From positions 1 to 64,000 of the forward strand of contig JAHQWE010000096.1 of assembly GCA_019633985.1 (NCBI GenBank): 64,000 nucleotides of DNA. Direction: 5' to 3'. Of the stretch, positions 30,201-40,753 are shown piece by piece. Both the position numbers and the translations under genes were made by a program. Every line of letters begins with the position of its first letter. Positions within the stretch are counted from its first letter, which is position 1. Origin of the DNA: Acidiferrobacterales bacterium. Its GTDB lineage: Bacteria > Pseudomonadota > Gammaproteobacteria > Arenicellales > Poriferihabitantaceae. The notes beneath the pieces are model-generated. The model was not told the origin of the DNA and searched no databases. It saw only the letters and a program-made list of their open reading frames with translations.

Positions 30201-31210
30201 TAAAAGGTGACCAGATCGTGATTCGTCATCAAGACCAAACTCTCATAGAGAAAGCCCGAACAGATTTACATCGACGTTGGTCAGAGGTCACGTGGAAAAT
30301 GCAGTCATTACGGGATAACCCAGCCTGTGCTGATCAGGAGTATGCTCGAATCACTGATTTGGCTGACCCCGGAATTCAGGCGCTATTGTCGTTTGACCCG
30401 GCGGTGAATGTCGCTGAAACCTTCATCAATACATCAAACCGACCCAAGGTAGCGATTTTGCGGGAGCAAGGTGTGAACGGCCAGCTTGAAATGGCAGCGG
30501 CGTTTGATCGCGCAGGTTTCGATGCGATTGATGTGACCATGAGTGACCTGGTCGGTGGTGGAGATCTCAGCGGATATGCCGGTTTTGCTGCCTGTGGCGG
30601 CTTCTCGTTTGGAGATGTTCTTGGAGCGGGAGAGGGTTGGGCCAAGTCCATCCTGTTTAACAGTCAACTCCGCGATACCTTTGAGCAGTTTTTTCAGCGC
30701 CCGGACACGTTCGCCTTGGGTGTGTGTAACGGCTGTCAAATGATGTCGACGATTAAATCGTTAATTCCTGGCGCCGAGCATTGGCCCAAGTTCGTCCGTA
30801 ACCAGTCGGAGCAGTACGAGGCCCGGTTTGTCACAGTGAGTATTGAATCAGAGAAGTCTATTCTGATGCAGGGAATGAAAGGTTCCTCTTTTGCAGTTTC
30901 TACCGCTCATGGTGAAGGGCGAGCCTGGTTTGCTGAGTCAAACCAGCTGGAATCACTTAACGCAGCCGGACAGGTGACGATGCGTTATGTGGATAACCAT
31001 CACGCCGTGACAGAACGTTATCCTTTGAACCCCAATGGGTCACCTGAGGGGGTTACCGGGTTTACCAATGCCGACGGACGTTTTACCATTATGATGCCGC
31101 ACCCGGAGAGGGTTGCGCGAACTGTGTCTAATTCATGGCATCCGGGCGACTGGCCTGATGACAGCCCCTGGATGCGACTTTTTCAAAATGCCCGTAAGTG
31201 GGTGGGATAA
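27281..31210 (+). CDS. purL: phosphoribosylformylglycinamidine synthase
   Basis: 1309 aa; '[16 protein letters not shown]', '[34 protein letters not shown]', C-terminal amidotransferase 'LGVCNGCQM'. Confidence 0.99.
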   Translation: [1309 protein letters not shown]

Positions 31211-31656
31211 ATAACGAATCAATGGCTAGAAGTAATTTCACTCCCGGTAGTTTCTTAATACGCCTGCTATTTGCAGCGGTGTTGGTTCTTGTGACCTACA
31301 ATCCCATTGACCCCTGGTCTTTTTACCACTGGGCGATCGAACCGTTCTTAAACCGGCCGGGCGATTTTACGATTCTCAAAGGCATTGCCAGCATCGCATT
31401 GCTCATTGCCTGGGGGGTGTTTCTGGGAGCAACCTACAAAGCGATCGGCATGATAGGTACGGTGTTGCTGGCGACGTTGTTTGGTCTGGGGATATGGTGG
31501 TTTATTGATGTTGGTTTAATATCACTGGACAAGCCAGATACCTTGACCTGGTTGATTTTGGTGGCCCTGATTGCTCTGCTTTCTGTAGGAATTTCCTGGT
31601 CTCATTTACGACGGCGTCTCACTGGACAGGTCGACGTCGACGATCCAGATACCTAA
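31198..31656 (+). CDS. DUF6524-like inner membrane protein
   Basis: 152 aa, four hydrophobic segments, 'LVTYNPIDPWSFYHWAI'; overlaps the purL end (a downstream ATG at 31222 is also possible). Confidence 0.7.
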   Translation: MGGINNESMARSNFTPGSFLIRLLFAAVLVLVTYNPIDPWSFYHWAIEPFLNRPGDFTILKGIASIALLIAWGVFLGATYKAIGMIGTVLLATLFGLGIWWFIDVGLISLDKPDTLTWLILVALIALLSVGISWSHLRRRLTGQVDVDDPDT

Positions 31657-31687
31657 GCTGAGATCAGATCAAACCCTTTGGAAGAAT

Positions 31688-33793
31688 TTACTCGAACGGT
31701 AATTCCTCAATCGTTCTCTCAGACAGGAACCGCCAGCCTTTCTCGGTCTCGGTCATTTCAATCGATTTGATAACCCGATCCTTGTAACTCGAGGAAGTGT
31801 AACGCTGGGTGAACCGAACTTCGACTATATCCCCCTGAACCCGATAGACCTCGGCATTGGAGACGATAATCCGGATATTTTTATTCTGTAGACGTTTTCT
31901 CCTCAGTTTCTCCCAGGCATCCCGACTCAGGTTTTGATCTGCAGGCTGGAATGTATCGGCATAAAACGCTAGATAATCTTCAGTTTGATTGTTTGACCAG
32001 GCAGTCGCCCAAGCGATAATGATTTCATCTTCGTTGATACTGACTTCTTGCTCTGGCGTAACCGCTAACGCTGCTGTTTCCGTTTCGATGCTCTGCGCCA
32101 ATTCGATAATTTGCTCATCAGTGAGCGCGGTTTTTGCTGTGGATGTCGTCTCAGACTGAACGTTGCTCGCTATTTCAGTTTTGGACTCCGAGATAAGTGG
32201 TTTTTCGGTAGCCTGATCGGGTTCGCTGAGAATAGCCGAAGCGGATTCAGATACCGTTTCAGCTGCGGCCAATACTTCGGTTTCAGCTTCGACCAATGTC
32301 TCAGATACCACTGTTGATGGCTCTTCTATTGTAGTTGCATCAGTCTCTGTCGATGCTGACTCGACTTCTCCATTCAAGTTGGCGATTACTGCTTCTGCTT
32401 CTGCTTCTTCAGGATCTACTGTGGTCGAAGAGTCCGCTACAATGATCACCCCTTGACTCTCGTCGAGAACTCGCGGCATGTCGGCGGCATCGCCGGCTGA
32501 AACTGGTTGTTCCACCACCAAGATCGGCATTGATTCGGGTTCAGATTGGCTGTTCTCCCCGTCTGATACTGTCGCAGACGGTTGATATTTCGTATCAGTT
32601 GAGGCAACGATTACATCTGCGATCTCTGGGATTACTGTGACCGCTGGAGAATAAGCGCTTATCGTCGCCACCTTTTCCGGAGTGTCAGATGCAGCGTTGT
32701 CGATACCCTTTTCCTCGGAAATTTCTTTTGTAGCCGTTGCAATGATGGTCTCAGATATTGAATCCAACACCGCAGGATCGGTTTCAGTGTTTTCAGCATC
32801 TACCGCACCGAAAACAGAGTCGGTTGTCGATTCTGCCTTGATATTCGCTGTGACCGTGGTTTCCGACTCTGGGGAAGAATCGGATGTGCCCACTTCATCG
32901 GGTTCTAACTGCGCGACATCGCTAAAAACCGAGTTGGAAGATGATCCAATTTCGGCATTTTGAGCCACCGCCGCTTCGGCTTCCAATTCAGAGCCAGCTG
33001 TATCTGATTCACTGACTTCGCCGGAACCTGTTTCATTCATCACGGAGCCGGACACTTGAGCTACTTCAGCATTGAGTGCCAGTGAAGTTTCTGACACTGT
33101 CTCCGAGATTGGTTTGCCAGATAAGCTCGCTTCGCCGGAATCGACCTCGCTAAAAATAGAGCTGGATAATGGTGCAGTCATGGCGTTCTGCGCCACAACG
33201 GTTTCAGATTCCACCATTGCTATAGATTTCTCTGAATCGTCAACCCCTTCAGACGCGATATCGCTAAAAATGGAGCCGGATGATGATGGCGCTTTTGTAT
33301 TCAGAGCGACTTCGGTGTCGGCGATGAGCTTGGTAGTTGCTTCAGAGGTGGATACTTCAGAAGCATTTTGGTTGTCAGCGACAACCTCCTCAGTGTCGAC
33401 GTTGCTGAAGATGGAGCTGGAACTTTTATCGACTTCGCCCACAACTCCCTCCGATTTCACTATGGCCGATGTTTCGGCGCCTCTAACCGCTTTGACGCCC
33501 GCATTTCTATTCGACTGCTGCCGATTATCCAGAGCAATGTCATCTTCAATATTGACGATATCAGCGACGAGATCGGTAGGTAATGTGAACAAATCAAAAT
33601 TGAACCTTTCGGCAAACACCGATTGCGTGCTCACGAGCAGTAGGAAGAAAACGAGGAGTGTTGGCAGAGATACCCCACCGCTTGCGATTTTGGTAGTGGA
33701 AGCACGCCGAGCCTCTCCCACAAGGGTTCTGTAAGTCGCAGCGGATCGATATCGATGCAATCGATCCGTGTTGGTCAGGCAAGAGTTTGCCAA
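31688..33793 (-). CDS. membrane-anchored/secreted acidic repeat protein with NTF2/Cds6-like C-terminal domain
   Basis: 701 aa; N-terminal hydrophobic 'LPTLLVFFLLLVSTQSVFA', about six degenerate 35-45-aa repeats, C-terminal 'IIIAWATAWSNNQTEDYLAFYADTFQP...VRFTQRYTSSSYKDRVIKSIEM'. Confidence 0.78.
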   Translation of the reverse strand: MANSCLTNTDRLHRYRSAATYRTLVGEARRASTTKIASGGVSLPTLLVFFLLLVSTQSVFAERFNFDLFTLPTDLVADIVNIEDDIALDNRQQSNRNAGVKAVRGAETSAIVKSEGVVGEVDKSSSSIFSNVDTEEVVADNQNASEVSTSEATTKLIADTEVALNTKAPSSSGSIFSDIASEGVDDSEKSIAMVESETVVAQNAMTAPLSSSIFSEVDSGEASLSGKPISETVSETSLALNAEVAQVSGSVMNETGSGEVSESDTAGSELEAEAAVAQNAEIGSSSNSVFSDVAQLEPDEVGTSDSSPESETTVTANIKAESTTDSVFGAVDAENTETDPAVLDSISETIIATATKEISEEKGIDNAASDTPEKVATISAYSPAVTVIPEIADVIVASTDTKYQPSATVSDGENSQSEPESMPILVVEQPVSAGDAADMPRVLDESQGVIIVADSSTTVDPEEAEAEAVIANLNGEVESASTETDATTIEEPSTVVSETLVEAETEVLAAAETVSESASAILSEPDQATEKPLISESKTEIASNVQSETTSTAKTALTDEQIIELAQSIETETAALAVTPEQEVSINEDEIIIAWATAWSNNQTEDYLAFYADTFQPADQNLSRDAWEKLRRKRLQNKNIRIIVSNAEVYRVQGDIVEVRFTQRYTSSSYKDRVIKSIEMTETEKGWRFLSERTIEELPFE
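32723..33427 (-). repeat. degenerate in-frame coding repeats (~38 aa)
   Basis: Recurrent 'SSSIFSxVxSxEV....SETxVAxNA' in translation, about six copies (aa 123-357). Confidence 0.75.
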
Positions 33794-33982
33794 GTGTTAT
33801 CTCCGGTCAGCAGCGGGAGGGCTGCGGTATAGCTCGCGAAAAGGTCGCGTAATTAAAGCGTTAATTTACCAGCTTTAACGCCTTGTATGGAAAATCGTGA
33901 TCCAAAAAAGAGAGAGGTATGAAATAGAAATGGTAACGGGATCTGACGCTTGTTTTAGTTCTATTTTAGCGCCAGACAATCT

Positions 33983-35638
33983 TTACATACTAGCGTAGTT
34001 CGGGCCACCCGTTCCCTCAGGAGTCACCCAGGTGATGTTTTTGGTTGGATCCTTGATGTCACAGGTTTTACAGTGAACACAATTTTGCGCGTTAATCCGC
34101 AATTCTGGATTGTCTTCTTTGTTTACGTATTCATAAACACCCGCCGGGCAGAATCTCTCCTCCGGGCCACCATACTTATTGAAATTGACCGCTACCGCTC
34201 GATCAGGCTCCCCCAGCTGCAGGTGAACCGGCTGGTCTTCCTCGTGGTTAGTGCTCGACAGATAAACAGAGGAGGTCTTGTCGAAACTTAGTTTACCATC
34301 CGGCTTCGGGTAGTTGATTGGTTTGCAGTCTGCGATCGGCTTTAAAGCTTCATGATCCGGAGTCGGGTCAGAGAGTTTGAATGGTAACTTTCCACCAAAG
34401 ATATTTTGGTCAATATAGTTGTAGGCGCCACCTAACCAGGTGCCAAATTTGTGGATTGCTGCGCCAAAGTTCCTGGATTGATAGAGCTCGTCGTAGAGCC
34501 ACGAAGCTTTGAATCTGGATTCATAGTCACTCAGATTGCCGTCGTTAGTAAGTACTTCAAATACCGTTTCCGCAGCCAGCATTCCGGATTTCATTGCTGT
34601 ATGGGAGCCTTTGATTTTGGAGAAATTTAAGGTGCCCGCATCGCAACCGATCAACAGACCACCTGGCAGTACCATTTTAGGGAGCGCGTGAAGACCGCCT
34701 TTAGTGATGGCGCGGGCGCCGTAGGAAATACGTTCTCCTCCCTCTAGATACTTGCTGATTTCGGGGTGGTGCTTAAACCGCTGTAGCTCGTCAAACGGAC
34801 TCACGTGCGGGTTTGAATAAGACAAGTCAGTAATCATTCCCATGGATACCAGATTGTCGCCCAGATGATAGAGGAATGACCCTCCGGTGGAACCCGATTC
34901 GCTATGTGGCCAGCCTGCACCATGAACCACCAGGCCGGGCTGGTGTTTCTCAGGGTTGATTTTCCATAATTCCTTAATGCCGATACCGTAGTGCTGCGTT
35001 TCGCTTTCCGCGTCGAGGTTGAGTTGGCTGATTAGCTGCTTGCCGAGATGGCCGCGACAACCTTCAGCGAACAGGGTGACCTTGGCGTGTAGCTCCATTC
35101 CCGGCTCATGAGACGCTTTTGCCTCACCATCTTTTCCTCTACCCATTTCACCTGTAGCAACGCCCTTGATCGTGCCATCTTCGTGAAATAACACTTCAGA
35201 TGCAGGGAATCCTGGAAAAATTTCCACGCCTAGTGCTTCTGCTTGCTCGCCAAGCCAGCGGCATACCTCGCCCAGGCTGACAATATAATTGCCACCATTA
35301 CGCATCGGTTTGGGATGAGTCCAATGTGGCATGCTGGTTGCGCTGTTGGCATCTTTGAACATGAACAGCTGATCTTCAGTAACGGGGGTGTTGAGCGGAG
35401 CACCCATTTCTTTCCAGTCCGGGAACAATTCATTCATCGCCCGGGGCTCGAATACGGCACCAGAAAGAATATGCGCCCCCACTTCGGACCCTTTTTCAAG
35501 AACGACCACGGCGAGTTCCTGTTCTTTCTCCTGTGCGAGTTGCATCAACCGGCAGGCAGCAGACAGACCTGCCGGACCGCCACCTATGATGACTACATCT
35601 ACTTCCATGGATTCACGTTCAATTTGTTCGGTCGACAT
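33983..35638 (-). CDS. electron transfer flavoprotein-ubiquinone oxidoreductase
   Basis: '[19 protein letters not shown]', C-terminal 4Fe-4S '[34 protein letters not shown]'; start chosen at [15 protein letters not shown]. Confidence 0.96.
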   Translation of the reverse strand: MSTEQIERESMEVDVVIIGGGPAGLSAACRLMQLAQEKEQELAVVVLEKGSEVGAHILSGAVFEPRAMNELFPDWKEMGAPLNTPVTEDQLFMFKDANSATSMPHWTHPKPMRNGGNYIVSLGEVCRWLGEQAEALGVEIFPGFPASEVLFHEDGTIKGVATGEMGRGKDGEAKASHEPGMELHAKVTLFAEGCRGHLGKQLISQLNLDAESETQHYGIGIKELWKINPEKHQPGLVVHGAGWPHSESGSTGGSFLYHLGDNLVSMGMITDLSYSNPHVSPFDELQRFKHHPEISKYLEGGERISYGARAITKGGLHALPKMVLPGGLLIGCDAGTLNFSKIKGSHTAMKSGMLAAETVFEVLTNDGNLSDYESRFKASWLYDELYQSRNFGAAIHKFGTWLGGAYNYIDQNIFGGKLPFKLSDPTPDHEALKPIADCKPINYPKPDGKLSFDKTSSVYLSSTNHEEDQPVHLQLGEPDRAVAVNFNKYGGPEERFCPAGVYEYVNKEDNPELRINAQNCVHCKTCDIKDPTKNITWVTPEGTGGPNYASM

Positions 35639-35765
35639 AATGAAAAACAGTTTAGGTTGGTTTACGACGCTCGCAGTGGAATTGCGTTCACTAAAGTCCG
35701 ATATTTTGCGCCCCAACCCGGTAAAATGCCAATTCGAAAAGCGACCCAAACTAACCAAAATTAGC

Positions 35766-37016
35766 ATGACAGCCAACGCGAAAATTGTTCCGGATACATC
35801 GAGTACCGTCGTCGATATCTGGCGATCGCATCACGACGATGTGATGACCCCTAATTACGCACCGATGAATATGATTCCGGAGCGCGGAGAAGGCGCATGG
35901 CTCTGGGATACGAATGGCAATGCATACCTCGATTTTGCGGCAGGTATTGCGGTCAGCGCTCTGGGTCATGCCCACCCTGTATTGTGCAAGGCATTGTCGG
36001 ATCAAGCGGCAAAATACTGGCATGTCAGCAATCTGCTTACCAATGCTCCGGCAATTGAACTGGCGCAAAAACTCTGCGCACATACATTTGCAGAACGCGT
36101 TTTTTTTGCGAATTCTGGGGCGGAAGCTAATGAGGCAGCCCTTAAGTTAGCGCGTCGCTACGCACATGACCATTTTGGTGCGCAGAAATCGGAAATTATT
36201 GCGTTCCATAACGGCTTTCACGGGCGTACATTCTTTACTGTGTCGGTAGGTGGTCAACCAAAGTATAGCGACGGGTTTGGTCCCAAACCGGGAGATATCA
36301 CGCACCTGCCATTTAACGATATCGATGCGCTGCGAAGCCAGATTTCGGAAAAAACCTGTGCGGTGATCCTTGAGCCGATCCAGGGTGAAGGTGGGGTTAA
36401 TCCGGCAGATCAGAAGTTTCTTGAAGCCGTCAGAGAACTCTGCGACCAGTTTAAGGCGTTACTTATTTTTGACGAAGTGCAGACAGGGGCTGGAAGAACC
36501 GGCAAGCTCTATGCCTACCAACACTTCGGAATCACCCCCGATATTATGAGTTCTGCTAAAGGACTCGGTGGTGGATTTCCGATTGGCGCGATGTTAACCA
36601 CTGAGGCGATTGGGGATTCATTTGGGGTGGGAACCCATGGCAGCACGTTTGGCGGCAACCCCATGGGATGTGCGGTTGCCAGTGCGCTGTTGAAAATCGT
36701 GGCAGAAGATGAGTTTCTTCAGGCTGTGGAAGAGAAAGGAATCCGTTTTGAAAATGCGTTAAAAAACCTCAATCAGCGGAATCATGTATTCTCTGAAGTG
36801 CGAGGTATTGGCCTGCTTATCGGCTGCGAACTCTCTGGCGCGTTGGAAAACCGAGCAGGCGAAGTGGTTAAAGTCTGTGCCGAAAATGGGTTGCTGATTT
36901 TGCAGGCCGGGGCAAATGTAGTGCGACTTGCACCGCCCCTGGTATTGTCACAGGACCAGATTGACAAGGGTATTGCTATATTGCAGTCGAGTATTGAGCG
37001 GCTGACCAATCGCTAG
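35766..37016 (+). CDS. argD: acetylornithine/succinyldiaminopimelate aminotransferase-like class III PLP aminotransferase
   Basis: '[31 protein letters not shown]', '[20 protein letters not shown]', '[45 protein letters not shown]'; start at MTANAK. Confidence 0.93.
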   Translation: MTANAKIVPDTSSTVVDIWRSHHDDVMTPNYAPMNMIPERGEGAWLWDTNGNAYLDFAAGIAVSALGHAHPVLCKALSDQAAKYWHVSNLLTNAPAIELAQKLCAHTFAERVFFANSGAEANEAALKLARRYAHDHFGAQKSEIIAFHNGFHGRTFFTVSVGGQPKYSDGFGPKPGDITHLPFNDIDALRSQISEKTCAVILEPIQGEGGVNPADQKFLEAVRELCDQFKALLIFDEVQTGAGRTGKLYAYQHFGITPDIMSSAKGLGGGFPIGAMLTTEAIGDSFGVGTHGSTFGGNPMGCAVASALLKIVAEDEFLQAVEEKGIRFENALKNLNQRNHVFSEVRGIGLLIGCELSGALENRAGEVVKVCAENGLLILQAGANVVRLAPPLVLSQDQIDKGIAILQSSIERLTNR

Positions 37017-37095
37017 TGTTTTTTCCGCTTCATCTATGCAGCGGTTACGCTAATCGCACTCCGCCACACTTCATTCCTATATAGATTATTTGTGA

Positions 37096-37944
37096 TCAGG
37101 TTTCGATTCGTTGGAGCAGAGACTGGGCCTCCGCAGCCCAACGATTCACCGCTTTTTCTAGTCCCTCTCCCAGGGTTCGAAACGTAGTCTGGTGAAATTT
37201 GACGGTCGCATCTTCCGTCAAAAACATCTCGTACTTGATCAATTCTCTCAATCCGATATTACGATGAGAGTAGATCAATGATGCCACGATATTCTCCTTG
37301 GTCGCTTCTCGGGTTTTTTCAAGGTCGGCTCGAATTTGCGGGCGCAGCTGTTCTGGATCAATCCAGTCTTGCGGGTCTGATGCAGAGGTTGCAGCAGACA
37401 AGGACGCCAGGGCAATATTTTCCTGAATCTGCAGAGAGAGTTCTGTTGCATTGAATAGTTTTTCAATGCTCCTTGCAAAGCCGGCTCGTTCAAAGTCATT
37501 TAGCAGTGTAGTCATTTCTCGCTGAATAATCTGATGGGCTTCGGGCGTACTTGCGAGTTCTTCCTCCTGTGTTATGCGTTTGCCTAGATCAGAGCGATAC
37601 CAGGAGAGAATTTCCTGAATTTCTTCTTCTTCCATGTTCTGATTGATACCAACAGCGACTTCGAACAGGATGTCCGAAGATTTGAAGGCAGTGTCTGCGG
37701 CGGAGACAAATGCCTTGTGTAGCTCCTCTGACATGTCAGAGTTATTCTTCAGGGCGTCATCGAAACCCGCTTTAAAGTGCCTGGGATATTCACCAACCTG
37801 CGTGGTCAGACCCGATAACTTGAGAATTTCAACAATGCTTTCTGGCGCTACTTTCGCTGTTGCTATGCTGCTGGCTAGCAGCGCAATACTAAGAATGCTG
37901 AGAAGGGAGATGGGTTTTTTAAGACTGGTGCAGAATGTTCGCAT
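37096..37944 (-). CDS. secreted DUF2059-like hypothetical protein
   Basis: 282 aa; signal-like 'LLSILSIALLASSIATAKV'; 'EEIQEILSWYRSDLGKRITQEE' resembles DUF2059 segments. Confidence 0.6.
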   Translation of the reverse strand: MRTFCTSLKKPISLLSILSIALLASSIATAKVAPESIVEILKLSGLTTQVGEYPRHFKAGFDDALKNNSDMSEELHKAFVSAADTAFKSSDILFEVAVGINQNMEEEEIQEILSWYRSDLGKRITQEEELASTPEAHQIIQREMTTLLNDFERAGFARSIEKLFNATELSLQIQENIALASLSAATSASDPQDWIDPEQLRPQIRADLEKTREATKENIVASLIYSHRNIGLRELIKYEMFLTEDATVKFHQTTFRTLGEGLEKAVNRWAAEAQSLLQRIET

Positions 37945-38238
37945 AGGAATAGGCGTAATTACGCATTAGGCAATTCGAAGGTCCGAGACATTATAACAAA
38001 GCTGGCGTCGGTTTAACCGACAGACGAATCTATTCGTCTGACAGCATTTGAATGAAGAATTCGCGGGTCACCAGTGCGATTCATTTGAAAAGGATCGTGC
38101 CGTTTAGAATGGCCGCGTCCGAGAAAAACTACTCTCGCTGGCACTCAGGAGGACAGCTGAAATGCGATCCTGGATTCCGCAATAGTTTGATCTATTCACG
38201 TAGAATGATGCGACCCGTGAAGACAAAACCTGGACGCA

Positions 38239-39108
38239 ATGCAAACCTACCCAAATATCAGCAAATCTGAAATAGAGCGGCAGTATTTTCTACGAGGACT
38301 GAGACCGGACTACGATGTGGCGGTAGTTCCAGACTGGCTATCGCGATCTAGCGAATTCTCTCAACGTTTCACCGGAAAAATTGATCTTGTCTATGGTAAT
38401 CAGGAACGTAACTATCTCGATTTTTACTCCGCTGATGTCGCGGGTTGTCCGCTGATGATTTACATCCATGGTGGCTACTGGCAGCGCGGTGATAAATCTG
38501 TTTACCGATTTCTTGCGGAGGGATTTCTTGAGCAAGGGATCTCTGTGGCCTTGATCAACTATCCAATGTGTCCGGCGGTGCGTTTATCTGAAATTTCCGC
38601 CCATGCACGAAAGGCGGTGCACTGGTTGTGGTGCCATTCCGAGGAATTGGCGTTTTCACGAGACAATATCCATATCGTCGGGCATTCCGCGGGAGGGCAT
38701 TTAACCGCCGAGATGATGATGACCGATTGGAGTAGTGTTGAACCAGAAATGCCTCAAGATTGCATCTTAAGTGGTACCGCTTTGTCCGGACTATACGATC
38801 TCGAACCGTTGCTTTTTTGCTCTGAAAACGCAAGGTTAAAACTGGATCCCGCGGAGGTGAAAATAGCCAGCCCGCTTTGGCGGCAAATCCGATCGTTGCC
38901 GTCGATGATTGTCGGGTATGGAGCGAACGAACCTCCGGATATGCAACGACAATCAATAGAATTCTTTGAAACTTTTCGCGGCATATCAGAAAACATGTCT
39001 ATTTATATCGCGTCTGATGCAGATCATTTTGATGTGGTAAATGTGTTGGGAGATTTTCAGTCTCCGCTCTTTTCTCAGATAATCGGTTTGATCAAACAGC
39101 GTTCCTGA
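38239..39108 (+). CDS. alpha/beta hydrolase (esterase/arylformamidase-like)
   Basis: 289 aa; 'PLMIYIHGGYWQRGDKS', nucleophile elbow 'IVGHSAGGHL', 'DADHFDVVN'. Confidence 0.88.
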   Translation: MQTYPNISKSEIERQYFLRGLRPDYDVAVVPDWLSRSSEFSQRFTGKIDLVYGNQERNYLDFYSADVAGCPLMIYIHGGYWQRGDKSVYRFLAEGFLEQGISVALINYPMCPAVRLSEISAHARKAVHWLWCHSEELAFSRDNIHIVGHSAGGHLTAEMMMTDWSSVEPEMPQDCILSGTALSGLYDLEPLLFCSENARLKLDPAEVKIASPLWRQIRSLPSMIVGYGANEPPDMQRQSIEFFETFRGISENMSIYIASDADHFDVVNVLGDFQSPLFSQIIGLIKQRS

Positions 39109-39148
39109 TATTGTGTGTGAAAGAGAAAATGAGAAGAAATTCTAGACA

Positions 39149-40684
39149 ATGAGTTTGACTATAAATATTCGCCGAATGGCTGTCGCACTGTTGGCGCTGT
39201 CTTTAGCCCCGGCCGAAATACAGGCTAACGGCTGGGAACATACATCGCTACCAGTTTCCGCACTGATATCGGCTTTAAATAATGAAAATGTGGAAGTGCG
39301 GCGCCGCGCCGCCCACTCCCTCGGACATCATCAAACCGCTGAAGTAGCAGAAGTATTAATTGGCGCGTTGGCTAAGGGGGAGTCGAATGTATTAGTCAGG
39401 CGGGCAGTGTTTGGTGCACTGGGTCGCATCGGTGATGCGCGTTCGGTGCCAGCAGCTATGGATTGCATTACCAATGAGCCTGAGACGTCGGTGCGGGTTT
39501 TATGTGCGCTATCGTTGGAAAAAATACGAACCGAGGAAGCAGAAGCGGCGGCGATTCTGGCTACCCAGGATGTTGAGTTGTCGGTACAAAGAGCCGGAGT
39601 GTTAAGCCTCGGGAACCAAGGCTCTTCTCGGGCAGTTTCTGTTCTCACTGCATTGTTAGCCGAATCTCGTCCAGAACTTCAGCTGCCTGCTGTACGTGCC
39701 CTTGGGAAGACCGGACGATTGGAGGCACTGAATCCTATGTTGAAGTGGCTGCGACCAGACACAGCGCCTGCGCTATTGGTCGAAGTACTTAAGGCGGTTA
39801 CACTCATCGGAAGTGAATCTATATCGGCACAGATAAAAGCCGTGTTGCAAGATTCTACCGAGCCCCGAGTGAGACGACATGCGTTAATTGCGTTGAGCGC
39901 GATCGATGAGTCCTCAGTTAAGATCGCTCTGCGCAGCAAGTTGCGCAGCGAAAATCCGTTGATGCGAATCCAAGCTCTGGAAATTAGTCGAGAGCTCAAA
40001 GCCCCCGAGCTTGTTAAGCCAATGTTGGAGGTGGCCAAGCAGTACTTCGAAGATTTTTACGGCCAAAGTCCAGATCAGATCAAAATTGATCCCCAAAAAA
40101 CGATCGTCAATCTCTCGGTCGTTAACGAGTTCCTTCGAACGATCATTGCGACTGACCCACATCACGCTGATTCTGTGCTTCGGTTGGCCGCAACGCCACT
40201 AGCCATTCAAGCCAATACCCCTGCATTACTCACGGTAGCGGAAGGTCTCTATAAGGCGAGGTGGCAGGCCATCTACGGTCTCGGTTATACCCACAAAGGC
40301 GCCGCGGACGATGTCTTAACAAGTGCTTTCGCCGACAAAGACGGCCGCCTCCGTGCGGTAGCGATGCGATCCATGGGTGTCAACGACCCTGGTCGTTTTC
40401 GCATGCAGGCGGTCAAGGGGCTGAAAGACCCGGTTGCTGAAGTTCGATGGCAGGCAGCAACAGTTTTAGGAAGAGACAAGTTACTCGACAGCTTTGAGCC
40501 ACTCATTCAGGCGACCACGGACCCAAACAGTCGGGTTAGAAATGAAGCCGTTTTGTCTCTTGGGTATTTGAAGCCTCGCGCCGATTCAGTTCGAAATGCA
40601 TTAGAGAAAGTTAGCAATAATGATGCCGACATGCAGGTACGCGCATCGGCGCTCTATGCTTTAGATTTAATCCAGAGCGACTGA
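39149..40684 (+). CDS. secreted HEAT-repeat protein
   Basis: 511 aa; signal-like 'VALLALSLAPAEIQA' and numerous HEAT units, e.g. 'LISALNNENVEVRRRAAHSLGHH', 'VRWQAATVLGRDKLLDSFEPLIQATTDPNSRVRNEAVLSLGYL'. Confidence 0.85.
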   Translation: MSLTINIRRMAVALLALSLAPAEIQANGWEHTSLPVSALISALNNENVEVRRRAAHSLGHHQTAEVAEVLIGALAKGESNVLVRRAVFGALGRIGDARSVPAAMDCITNEPETSVRVLCALSLEKIRTEEAEAAAILATQDVELSVQRAGVLSLGNQGSSRAVSVLTALLAESRPELQLPAVRALGKTGRLEALNPMLKWLRPDTAPALLVEVLKAVTLIGSESISAQIKAVLQDSTEPRVRRHALIALSAIDESSVKIALRSKLRSENPLMRIQALEISRELKAPELVKPMLEVAKQYFEDFYGQSPDQIKIDPQKTIVNLSVVNEFLRTIIATDPHHADSVLRLAATPLAIQANTPALLTVAEGLYKARWQAIYGLGYTHKGAADDVLTSAFADKDGRLRAVAMRSMGVNDPGRFRMQAVKGLKDPVAEVRWQAATVLGRDKLLDSFEPLIQATTDPNSRVRNEAVLSLGYLKPRADSVRNALEKVSNNDADMQVRASALYALDLIQSD

Positions 40685-40753
40685 ATGTCGCCGTGACGTA
40701 TCTAACAGATCACTGCAACAGTTCATTTATCCGTTACTTTAAATGGAGTCGCT

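Noticed and set aside
33072-33734. 220-aa plus-strand Ser-rich ORF
   Set aside because: Antisense mirror of the acidic repeat protein; its low-complexity composition follows from the repeats on the other strand.
33855-33884. Imperfect hairpin AAGCGTTAA...TTTAACGCCTT upstream of the acidic repeat protein gene
   Set aside because: Short, with a bulge, no T-tract and no known motif; not reported as a feature.
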